This document shows positions 1 to 7,224 of a stretch of DNA of 64,000 bases, in pieces. The position numbers and the translations under genes were made by a program. Source of the stretch: Photobacterium sanguinicancri (lineage in GTDB: Bacteria; Pseudomonadota; Gammaproteobacteria; Enterobacterales; Vibrionaceae); contig NZ_AP024851.1 in assembly GCF_024346675.1 (NCBI RefSeq), forward strand, positions 1,783,112 through 1,847,111, written 5' to 3'. How positions within the stretch are numbered: position 1 is the first letter of the stretch; every line of letters begins with the position of its first letter. A model generated the notes under the pieces. The model had not been told where the DNA came from. It searched no databases and saw only the letters and a program-made list of their open reading frames with translations.

Positions 1-1869
1 TGGCAAATTACCAGTGAGAGAATGCGATTAAGCCCTGAAAAGAAATCAAAATTGTATGATGACTTTACAACATTACAAATGATGACCCTCAAGGAGAACG
101 AACTAGTCTCATTAGTGAATGAGGTTGTCAGACAATATAAACAGCGTAATTTGGAAAGTGCATTTCATTTTATTAGTTATAAAACGGATGAAATTAAAAG
201 GCTGAGTGAAAGGCTTGAGCATAACGCGGCGAGTATTACATATAGGCAGTTACTACTTGAGTTCTTTGCACTCGTTAAACCAAATGGGAAATTGCACAAT
301 AACCTTAAAGCGCTAAAGTCACTTTCTGAGCAATCTAATCAGCAAAGAGAAACCATCCAATCTCGTTTAGAAAATCAACAAAAGCAGATAAAGAGCTTGG
401 TAAGTAAGACCAGTGTTGAGTTGGCTGGGATCAAGCTAAGTACCAGAAATATTATTGAAGCTGGCAATGTGCTTCTTATCATGGTGTTAGTATCTTCCAT
501 TCTTATCAGTGCATTAATTTACTTTTATTTTGTACGTAAACGTATCGTACAACGGCTATATGATTTGAGCGTTAATTTAAATTCAGTTTCGGCTGGTGAG
601 ACAAAGCAATTGATTCCTGTAACAGGAAGAGATGAGATTGGTTTATTGGGGCGTACTTTAAGTGAGTTTTGTTTACAACTTCAAGAGATCGAAAATACCA
701 ATGCGTTAAATCTTATCAATAACACGCAAGCCAGCCTTGTGACTTGCACCACGGATGGCGTGATTGAGTCGATGAATTTTAGTGCTCGCAACTTATTTAA
801 GCTCTGCAATAAGTCTTTTGATAAGGACTATATTTGGGGATTATTTAATCCTCGTTACCATTATCAACTCAGGTCGATTTTTTCACCTGAAAGTCTCTTA
901 TTGGTCAATGGTGCGTACACAATTACGCTGGAAATAGAAAGTGAAGATGAACTGGTTCAATATTTTAGATTGGACTTACGTGTATATTATCAAAATACGG
1001 CACCCAAGATCATCATTACGTTAACGGATATTACAGAGCAAGAGAATGTAGCACGCTGGCTTGAACAAAAAGTAGAAGAGAAAACCCAATCGTTAACACA
1101 AGCCAACGCTGAATTGCATTGCCAGATAGAAGAGAGAAAGCGTGCTGAAACAAGCCTTGTTGCGACGCAAGAAGAACTGATTCAAGCGGCTAAAATGGCC
1201 GTTGTCGGGCAAGCCATGACAACCCTTGCGCATGAACTGAATCAGCCCCTATCAGCGCTTTCTACGTACATCTATACCGTGCAGATGACATATAACCAAA
1301 ATGATTACCCAGATATCTACGACACCATGGATAAAATGGATGAGATCAGTGATCGCATGGAGCAGATTATTACTAATTTGCGTGGTTTTTCGAAGAAGAC
1401 ATCATTCACGAACCCTGCGGTTGAGGTCAACCTTTACCAAGCCGCTAATAATGCAATCGGCATCGCGGATTCAAGAGCGAAGCAGCACAACATTATATTG
1501 AACAATCAACTTGATGAGGATTGCTGCTGTATTGGTGATCTTATTCAGATTGAGCAAGTTATTGTTAATTTACTCATTAATAGTTGTGATGCTTTAGCGC
1601 CTATTGCCGAAGATCAAGGTGTCGTGACACTAAGCAAATTAAAGTGTGGCCAAGATTCATTAATTTTGGCTTGTAGTGATAATGGCCCTGGTTTTGATCA
1701 CACCATTATTAATCAAATTTTTACCCCGTTTACGACAACAAAGGAAGTGGGGTTAGGCCTTGGTTTAAATATTTGCCATTCGATAATGGACCGTTTAAAT
1801 GGCTCGATTCAACTCGCATCAACGTTAGATGGTGGTGCAATGATAGTTTTGGAGTTCCCGATACAATGA
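1..1869 (+). CDS. Sensor histidine kinase, DctB-like (5' partial)
   Basis: This is the membrane sensor of a two-component system. The reading frame is open to the left window edge (visible residues WQITSER precede the first ATG at 22), so the N-terminus and first membrane helix are missing. From the ATG at 22, the order is a mostly helical periplasmic stretch, a membrane helix near residues 147-170, a HAMP linker, a PAS-like domain near 228-345, a coiled coil, and a HisKA domain whose phospho-acceptor His is near residue 404 in AHELNQPL. The HATPase domain has an N box (NLLINSCDA), a DNGPGF box and a GLGLGLNI box. The HELNQPL signature is typical of the DctB group of kinases, which sense small organic acids. 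The stop overlaps the regulator start (ATGA), indicating coupled translation. The ligand cannot be told from the sequence. Confidence 0.9.
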   Translation, partial: WQITSERMRLSPEKKSKLYDDFTTLQMMTLKENELVSLVNEVVRQYKQRNLESAFHFISYKTDEIKRLSERLEHNAASITYRQLLLEFFALVKPNGKLHNNLKALKSLSEQSNQQRETIQSRLENQQKQIKSLVSKTSVELAGIKLSTRNIIEAGNVLLIMVLVSSILISALIYFYFVRKRIVQRLYDLSVNLNSVSAGETKQLIPVTGRDEIGLLGRTLSEFCLQLQEIENTNALNLINNTQASLVTCTTDGVIESMNFSARNLFKLCNKSFDKDYIWGLFNPRYHYQLRSIFSPESLLLVNGAYTITLEIESEDELVQYFRLDLRVYYQNTAPKIIITLTDITEQENVARWLEQKVEEKTQSLTQANAELHCQIEERKRAETSLVATQEELIQAAKMAVVGQAMTTLAHELNQPLSALSTYIYTVQMTYNQNDYPDIYDTMDKMDEISDRMEQIITNLRGFSKKTSFTNPAVEVNLYQAANNAIGIADSRAKQHNIILNNQLDEDCCCIGDLIQIEQVIVNLLINSCDALAPIAEDQGVVTLSKLKCGQDSLILACSDNGPGFDHTIINQIFTPFTTTKEVGLGLGLNICHSIMDRLNGSIQLASTLDGGAMIVLEFPIQ

Positions 1870-3134
1870 TTTTAGGTGATGATGTTCAAGTTGTGCTTAT
1901 CGACGATGATCAACATGTTTTAGACTCTAGCCAACATCTATTACAGCTCGCAGGGTACAAAACAAAAGCGTTTTTAGATCCCCATAAAGCGCTACAGCAA
2001 ATTCACTCTAACTGGTCGGGTGTAGTACTGACAGACATTTATATGCCGACCATGAGTGGCATGGACCTTATTGATAAGGTGAAAGAAATTAGTCCACACT
2101 TGCCGATCATTACCATCACAGGTCATGGTGATATCGAAATGGCCGTAGAAGCCATTCAAAAAGGGGCATGTGATTATCTCGAAAAACCGCTGAAGCCGAA
2201 AAAGCTGTTAAGTTTACTCGAAAAAGTCATCAGCGAGCGGTCAAAAGTGGTAGAGCAATGGCATCTAATTGAGCGAGATTTACCTAAGAAACTTCTGGGT
2301 AAAAGTGTCGAAATTATTGAGATACACGAACGTATTAAATTACTGGCAACAGCAGATAAAGATGTCTTAATTGTTGGTGAAAACGGTGTTGGCCGTTATA
2401 CCTCTGCGACCTTATTGCACGAGCTAAGTCCAAGAAACCATGCGGCCCTTATTTTTAAGGCAGGGGAGAGCTTGACGACTATCTCGGACTTGGAAGACAT
2501 CATTCAGGCGGCAGAAAATGGCACGGTGATCCTTAATGAGCCAAGTAAAATGGCCGAAGATGTCCAGTGTTATATGAGCCGTTACCTGCTTGAACAAGAA
2601 AGAACGGGAAAACATACCGTCAAGTTCATCACTATTTTTAGTCAGCCGCCTGAGTTAGCTTTGCAAGCACATGCGCTCATGCCAGAGCTGTATTACTTGC
2701 TCAATAACGCCAGATTTTCAATTCCACCTCTGAACAAGAGAAAGGAAGATATCAAAATTCTCTTTAAACACTTTTTGAAAAATAGCTGCCTGTTACTTAG
2801 TAAAGAGATCCCCAAAGTTGATAGCTCGTATTTAAATGTATTAAACGACCATTGTTGGCCGGGAAATGTCCGAGAACTGAAGAGCGTGGCAGAGCTATAT
2901 GCCATTGGGATTGTGAAGCTATCAACGGCTGAGCGAGTCTATCCTGTTGAGCAAATGGATGGTGCGCTTGATGAGTTAGTGGAGAAGTATGAAAGGCAGC
3001 TGATTGAAGATGCCTTGTATCTGTTTTCTGGCCAAATCAATGAAGTGTCTAATTACCTTAAGATCCAACGTAAGAAATTGTATTTGCGCATGAAAAAGTA
3101 TGAGCTGGATAAAGCGAATTACAAAAGAAACTAA
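1866..3134 (+). CDS. DctD/NtrC-like response regulator with degenerate sigma-54 AAA+ domain
   Basis: This protein of 422 residues is the partner of the preceding kinase. The ATG at 1866 is chosen because it overlaps the kinase stop and gives a standard receiver start. Receiver domain: acidic DDD near residues 13-15, phospho-acceptor Asp57 in LTDIYMP, conserved Thr and Lys further on. The AAA+ domain (about 145-370) is unusual. Walker A reads GENGVGRYT near 171-179, with Arg instead of the catalytic Lys. Walker B reads GTVILNEP, with Asn for Asp. The whole segment that normally carries the sigma-54-contacting GAFTGA loop is absent. The WPGNVREL signature and a C-terminal Fis-type helix-turn-helix (KIQRKKLYLRMKKY) are intact. 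It probably binds DNA but should not activate sigma-54 in the normal way; a repressor or sigma-70-type role is inferred. Confidence 0.88.
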   Translation: MILGDDVQVVLIDDDQHVLDSSQHLLQLAGYKTKAFLDPHKALQQIHSNWSGVVLTDIYMPTMSGMDLIDKVKEISPHLPIITITGHGDIEMAVEAIQKGACDYLEKPLKPKKLLSLLEKVISERSKVVEQWHLIERDLPKKLLGKSVEIIEIHERIKLLATADKDVLIVGENGVGRYTSATLLHELSPRNHAALIFKAGESLTTISDLEDIIQAAENGTVILNEPSKMAEDVQCYMSRYLLEQERTGKHTVKFITIFSQPPELALQAHALMPELYYLLNNARFSIPPLNKRKEDIKILFKHFLKNSCLLLSKEIPKVDSSYLNVLNDHCWPGNVRELKSVAELYAIGIVKLSTAERVYPVEQMDGALDELVEKYERQLIEDALYLFSGQINEVSNYLKIQRKKLYLRMKKYELDKANYKRN

Positions 3135-3145
3135 GATACTCATGT

Positions 3146-3183
3146 AAAGAAAATAGAGAGTAAAGCGACTCTCTACTTTCTTT
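3146..3183. terminator. Hairpin after the two-component genes
   Basis: A 16-bp stem with one mismatch (3146-3161 against 3168-3183, loop AAAGCG) follows the regulator stop by 11 bases. It ends in a T-rich tract and has an A-rich tract on the other side, so it could terminate transcription from either direction. Confidence 0.75.
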
Positions 3184-3194
3184 AGGCTTAGGAC

Positions 3195-3367
3195 TCAAAC
3201 GTCTTGTAATCGCCCTTTGAATAGCTCCACCAAGAGCTTGGTGCGTTTAGGTCAGTGTTCACGCTTGGGATAAAGAATATACAAAGGCAATATCGGGTCT
3301 GTTTGCCATTGTGGCAGAAGCCGCCACGCGTAATATTCCTGCGATTTTCTGAGCAAGTCGCTTTGTT
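3195..3367 (-). pseudogene. LysR-family regulator, C-terminal remnant
   Basis: On the minus strand, one frame reads EYYAWRLLPQWQTDPILPLY followed by ILYPKREH, then a stop at 3252-3254, then PKRTKLLVELFKGRLQDV and a final stop at 3195-3197. This matches the end of LysR-type effector domains, where a PLY(I/L)xYP motif is followed by a last helix. No helix-turn-helix or sensor part is found upstream; the frame runs instead into a pentanucleotide repeat. It is therefore read as the decayed tail of a LysR regulator, recent enough for the residues to be recognisable. The family call rests on pattern recognition and has not been checked by alignment. Confidence 0.6.
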
Positions 3368-3370
3368 TGA

Positions 3371-3404
3371 TGATGTGATGTGATGTGATGTGATGTGATG
3401 TGAT
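3371..3404. repeat. Pentanucleotide tandem repeat (TGATG)
   Basis: Six full copies and one partial copy of TGATG lie between the LysR remnant and the permease promoter region. Such short repeats slip during replication. Here the tract is about 95 bases upstream of the permease start, so a copy-number change could alter promoter spacing. No reading frame clearly depends on it. Confidence 0.9.
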
Positions 3405-3498
3405 AAAGATAAAGGGCATCCTCTTTTTTCAAAAAAATGTGCATCCTTTTGGTTTCTGATACGTGTTAATAGCAAAGCAGCAATTAGGACGTACAAAC

Positions 3499-4488
3499 AT
3501 GTTGGACATCTTCACTCAGTTAGCGGATTGGCTGACCTTCACCGTGTTCAAGCTCTCACCTGATACCTCTGTCGGGATTGGGTTTCATTTCTTCATCGAA
3601 GACACCAGTAAGATCTTGGTATTACTGGTGTCTCTTATTTATGTTATTTCCTTTATTCGTGCCAGCTTGAGTGTTGAGAAGGTGCGCGACTACCTCCAAG
3701 GTAAGCATAAAGGGGTCGGGTACTTTCTTGGTTCTACCTTTGGGGCAATCACCCCATTTTGTTCTTGTAGTTCTATTCCACTGTTTATGGGTTTTGTATC
3801 AGCTCAAATTCCTATTGGTGTGACGATAGCATTCTTGATCACTTCCCCCTTGGTGAATGAAGTGGTTGTCATCATGCTAGGCAGTTTGTTAGGCATCAAG
3901 TTCACCGTGATGTACGTCGCGATAGGGATGTTATTGGGCATGATTGGCGGTGTTATTTTAGATAAATGCCAAGCACATCGCTGGTTACAACCTTTCCTTG
4001 CCAAAGCCTATCAACAAGTCGGGCAGGCGCAATCACAACAGCAAACTCAAGAGCCGACACATCAAAGGATGACCATGAAGGATCGCCATGCCATTGCTGC
4101 TGGCGAAACAAAGACGATTTTTGGGCGGGTGTGGAAGTGGGTGATCGTCGGGGTTGGGTTAGGTGCTTTCATCCACGGCTTTGTGCCTGCTGAATGGTTC
4201 GAGCAAAACCTTGCCAGCGGACAATGGTGGACAGTGCCTGTTGCAACCCTGAGCGCCATTCCTATTTATGCTAATGCATCGGGTGTAGTGCCTATTATGG
4301 GATCGCTACTAGATAAAGGCATGCCAATAGGGACCACTCTGGCATTTTGCATGGGAGCTGTCGCGGTTAGCTTGCCGGAATTTATCATGCTGAAACAAGT
4401 GATGCGTTATCGCTTGTTAGCAGCAATCGCAGGGTATTTATTGATAGCCATTTCAATTACAGGTTGGCTCTTTAATTATTACTACTGA
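3499..4488 (+). CDS. Permease of the SO_0444/YraQ (DUF318) type, probable metal efflux
   Basis: An integral membrane protein of 329 residues with about eight to ten hydrophobic helices. The family signature TPFCSCSSIP (Cys88 and Cys90) is present, as is a second conserved region, PIYANASGVVPI. Members of this family are predicted permeases; the SO_0444 group is linked to Cu/Zn efflux and the related ArsP group exports methylated arsenicals. A His/Gln-rich cytoplasmic loop lies between the two halves. The ATG at 3499 is preferred over an upstream GTG at 3463 because AGGA lies at the right distance and the protein then begins at the usual place. The stop overlaps a downstream ATG, and the next gene is a small thioredoxin-like protein often found with this family. 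The metal is unknown. Confidence 0.8.
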   Translation: MLDIFTQLADWLTFTVFKLSPDTSVGIGFHFFIEDTSKILVLLVSLIYVISFIRASLSVEKVRDYLQGKHKGVGYFLGSTFGAITPFCSCSSIPLFMGFVSAQIPIGVTIAFLITSPLVNEVVVIMLGSLLGIKFTVMYVAIGMLLGMIGGVILDKCQAHRWLQPFLAKAYQQVGQAQSQQQTQEPTHQRMTMKDRHAIAAGETKTIFGRVWKWVIVGVGLGAFIHGFVPAEWFEQNLASGQWWTVPVATLSAIPIYANASGVVPIMGSLLDKGMPIGTTLAFCMGAVAVSLPEFIMLKQVMRYRLLAAIAGYLLIAISITGWLFNYYY

Positions 4489-4511
4489 TGTTTAATCATA
4501 AGGAATACACA

Positions 4512-4760
4512 ATGAAAACAATTCAAGTTTATGGCTCTGGTTGTAAAAACTGTACGGTTACCGCCGAGCGCATTCGTGCCGCAGCCACTAAGCTGGGTAT
4601 CGATATTCAGCTGGAAAAGGTGACCAGCTTAGAAGCCATTATGATGGCGGGCGTGATGAGCACCCCAGGTGTCGGTATTGATGGGGTGGTAAAACATACT
4701 GGTTCTGTGCCATCTCTTGAGCAAGTGCACGAATTGTTGACTGAGAATGTTGTAGCCTAA
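4512..4760 (+). CDS. Small thioredoxin-like protein (redox-active disulfide type)
   Basis: This protein of 82 residues has a thioredoxin-like fold with the active site GCKNC (Cys11, Cys14) and a cis-proline region near STPGV. It belongs to the minimal thioredoxin family often called redox-active disulfide protein 2. The ATG at 4512 has AAGGA upstream; an earlier in-frame ATG at 4488 overlaps the permease stop and is less likely. The pairing with the permease suggests that it passes thiols or metal to the transporter or keeps its cysteines reduced. That role is inferred from gene order. Confidence 0.85.
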   Translation: MKTIQVYGSGCKNCTVTAERIRAAATKLGIDIQLEKVTSLEAIMMAGVMSTPGVGIDGVVKHTGSVPSLEQVHELLTENVVA

Positions 4761-4887
4761 TACTTGTTACCGTGAACGAGAATATTCTTATTTTACGAAT
4801 GATTCAGAATAATGAAGTCGCTTTGTCCAACACCGCCTTCGGTGAGGGAGTTGCGGCTTTTGTGTTTTCTTTTGGGGGTCTTCTGGT

Positions 4888-5448
4888 ATGGGAATGGCGA
4901 TGAAGTGTCTGATGAAAGCGTGGGGCGAAGCTGAGCCACAGCTTTATAGTTGGCTGCTAAAACAGACGCAAAGTCAGCATGAAACGGAAGACATCATGCA
5001 AGACGTATTTCTTAAGGGGATGCGAAACCGCCAGCGTTTTTGTAGCTTACAAGATGGTAAGTCGTGGCTGTTTAAAGTGACTAAAAACCATTTTATCGAC
5101 AATGTTCGTCGTAAAGTTTATGCGGTCGAAATTGATGAACTGAAAGCAAATACCACTATCCCACCTGTGATGACACAACTGCAAACCTGCTTACCACGTA
5201 TTTTGCCATTACTGACTGAAGAAGAACGCAATATCATTGAACAGTGCGATCTCAGTGGGATGACGCAAGTTGAATTCGCCAAATGTCATCAACTCAGTTT
5301 GGCGGCAACCAAAGCTCGCCTGCGTCGCGCACGGTTAGCCCTCAAAACTAAGCTGATCACTGAATGCAAAGTGACACAAGATCAAACTGGCGTGTGTTGT
5401 TTTAAAAGGTTGCGTGTTTTACCTGCTGACGACGAAAGTACGGCTTAA
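4888..5448 (+). CDS. ECF-type RNA polymerase sigma factor
   Basis: A protein of 186 residues with sigma region 2 (QSQHETEDIMQDVFLKG, then WLFKVTKNHFIDNVRRK) and region 4 (LTEEERNIIEQCDLSGMTQ onwards, ending in an RLRRAR recognition helix). It resembles the SigZ-like group, as does the second sigma gene at 22772. No anti-sigma gene is adjacent. The C-terminal tail carries a CC pair (GVCCFKR) plus another Cys, which could bind metal or sense redox state. Two further in-frame ATGs lie close to the start (GMAM), so the first residues are uncertain. It lies 127 bases after the thioredoxin gene and may control the metal-efflux pair; that link is inferred. Confidence 0.85.
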   Translation: MGMAMKCLMKAWGEAEPQLYSWLLKQTQSQHETEDIMQDVFLKGMRNRQRFCSLQDGKSWLFKVTKNHFIDNVRRKVYAVEIDELKANTTIPPVMTQLQTCLPRILPLLTEEERNIIEQCDLSGMTQVEFAKCHQLSLAATKARLRRARLALKTKLITECKVTQDQTGVCCFKRLRVLPADDESTA

Positions 5449-5585
5449 ACTAGACAAAAATTGATTCTTTACTTTGTTTTTCTGTGCACAGAATACCTCG
5501 ATAAAGCTGCGCTACATCATTACCTATCACATGAATTTTGATAGCTTAGTGTGTGACCTAAGGTGAATGCAGCTAAGGATAGAGG

Positions 5586-7016
5586 GTGAAAGACGTCGTA
5601 TTAGTATTTGGGGGCTTGGGGCATCCCAAGTCATCCGTTGTTGCGCTGTACCATGATTTACTACAAGCATTAAGCACACAGTATGCCCTTGTTGCCATAG
5701 ATCCTGCTGCGTCAGACTTGGCCGCACATTCTCAGTTTGATTTTCCTTATGTTGCTCGCTATTCAAGCCTTGAAGAATATTTGACTCATTATTCCAAGCG
5801 TTTAGATACAACGAATAAGAATGTGGCACGGATTGCTGCCGCATTGATCCTGACGCCAGTGGGCAGTCATCTCTCGATCATCAAGCATCTGAGTGCTTCC
5901 GTGAATGTTGATCAGCTTTTATTTGTGGTTGAGAAACCGTCTTTTGCACTCTCTGAGGTAGATGAAGGCTTCAGCCAAGTGATCCCCGAGCTTAAGCACC
6001 GTGGGGCGCGTTTTTACTTTATTGACACGGCATTGGTTTCACCCTCGGTGCAAGCCTTGTTTACTCCTGACCCGTTTGCTCAAGATTTGTCCGTTCACGA
6101 TAATTTATCGGATCAAATGCTTTCCCTTGATCAACTTGGAATGCCAGAAAAGATTGTTGCCATTGCCAGCGATAATCCGACTGAGAGCATTGAAGTGTTG
6201 AAGTCATACCGCTTTGCTAATCGTGTCGAGTTACTTAACGCCAGACAATTACTGTGCCCGCTCAAAAGTGGTGGTGCTGGTTTTGGTTTTGATATGGGGA
6301 TCCATGCCATTGCAGGGTTAGTACGTTATCTTCAGCTTGCTGGCATGAGTGATGCGGACATTAACTTTGATTTTGTCCGAGCTGAATCGCTTGAATACTC
6401 GAAGTTGGTGCGTTCGCAAGGGGCTGAAACACACTTGTACGCGACTGGCACAATAACGTGGCTGCCTCTTCAACCTGTCGACAAGCAGTACCTCAAAAGC
6501 CAACCTCATTCAGTTCAATGTTGTCGTTTGAGCCTTGAGGCTGGTAAAGCGGGAGATATTTGGGACAGACGCTTGGAGCTGCATTTTAGAGATACTGTGA
6601 TTGCGATTGGCTTCGGTACGTTAGTGCACCCACCTTATTTATGGCGCAAGGATAAAAACGGTACAAAACTTCGCACCTTTGATGTGCGAGGCGCTGGTTA
6701 TAAAATGCACTTTAATGACATTTTGTTTGCCCTTGGTGTTGATTGTTCGCCCATTCTGACATGCGAAGACAGTGAAACATTAATGTCCAAATCGATGAAT
6801 CTATTAAGCGGGCTGTTTGTTTCTCTGGGTGATACTCAGATAGAAAAAGAGCGCAATATCTTTAAAACAAAACAACATGTGTATCAACATATTGATGAAG
6901 TGTGTTCATCTGCATCACGTCATCAGCCCTCTTTCTTGACGGCTAAACAAATCACGATTCGTGACGCGTTAACCCTCATGCTGAATGACCTCGCTTTAAA
7001 GGCTGTGATGACGTGA
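5586..7016 (+). CDS. Divergent Rossmann oxidoreductase, G6PDH/Gfo-Idh-MocA-like
   Basis: A protein of 476 residues starting at GTG 5586, with AAGGA nine bases before. The N-terminus (VVLVFGGLGHPKSS) looks like the nucleotide-binding turn of glucose-6-phosphate dehydrogenases, where FGATGDL is usual. The VVEKP motif near residue 118 is shared by G6PDH and Gfo/Idh/MocA enzymes. A later segment, FDMGIHAIAGLVRYL, recalls the conserved DxGxH helix of Gfo/Idh/MocA proteins. The G6PDH substrate motif RIDHYLGK is not seen. It is probably an NAD(P)-dependent sugar or polyol oxidoreductase, but the substrate is not recognised. It stands alone between the sigma gene and acfD. Confidence 0.5.
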   Translation: MKDVVLVFGGLGHPKSSVVALYHDLLQALSTQYALVAIDPAASDLAAHSQFDFPYVARYSSLEEYLTHYSKRLDTTNKNVARIAAALILTPVGSHLSIIKHLSASVNVDQLLFVVEKPSFALSEVDEGFSQVIPELKHRGARFYFIDTALVSPSVQALFTPDPFAQDLSVHDNLSDQMLSLDQLGMPEKIVAIASDNPTESIEVLKSYRFANRVELLNARQLLCPLKSGGAGFGFDMGIHAIAGLVRYLQLAGMSDADINFDFVRAESLEYSKLVRSQGAETHLYATGTITWLPLQPVDKQYLKSQPHSVQCCRLSLEAGKAGDIWDRRLELHFRDTVIAIGFGTLVHPPYLWRKDKNGTKLRTFDVRGAGYKMHFNDILFALGVDCSPILTCEDSETLMSKSMNLLSGLFVSLGDTQIEKERNIFKTKQHVYQHIDEVCSSASRHQPSFLTAKQITIRDALTLMLNDLALKAVMT

Positions 7017-7160
7017 TGTAAAACTCAGCCAAACAAGAGATGCGTCTACGGCGAACACCAATGAGTACACCATTATCGATATCGGTGCGCAGGGGAATTG
7101 TCAGCCCGAGCATAAGAAGCCGATTAACCTAACCACAGAACGTTGAGTTGAGAAGCTCCT

Positions 7161-7191
7161 AAAAAAATCCCCCGATGAGGTCGAGGGATTT
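7161..7191 (-). terminator. Terminator of acfD
   Basis: A hairpin (AAATCCC/GGGATTT plus CGA/TCG with one mismatch) is preceded on the plus strand by seven A residues, which make the U-tract for the minus-strand acfD transcript. It lies about 35 bases past the acfD stop. Confidence 0.8.
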
Positions 7192-7224
7192 GATTCACAC
7201 CGTCTGTGTTATAAAGCTTTAACC

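Noticed and set aside
3188..3496. Minus-strand frame of 102 residues
   Set aside because: It reads through the pentanucleotide repeat and has no ribosome site; another frame of the same strand shows the LysR remnant.
7017..7160. Possible coding remnant between the oxidoreductase and the acfD terminator
   Set aside because: Frames on both strands were read and gave no recognisable protein pattern.
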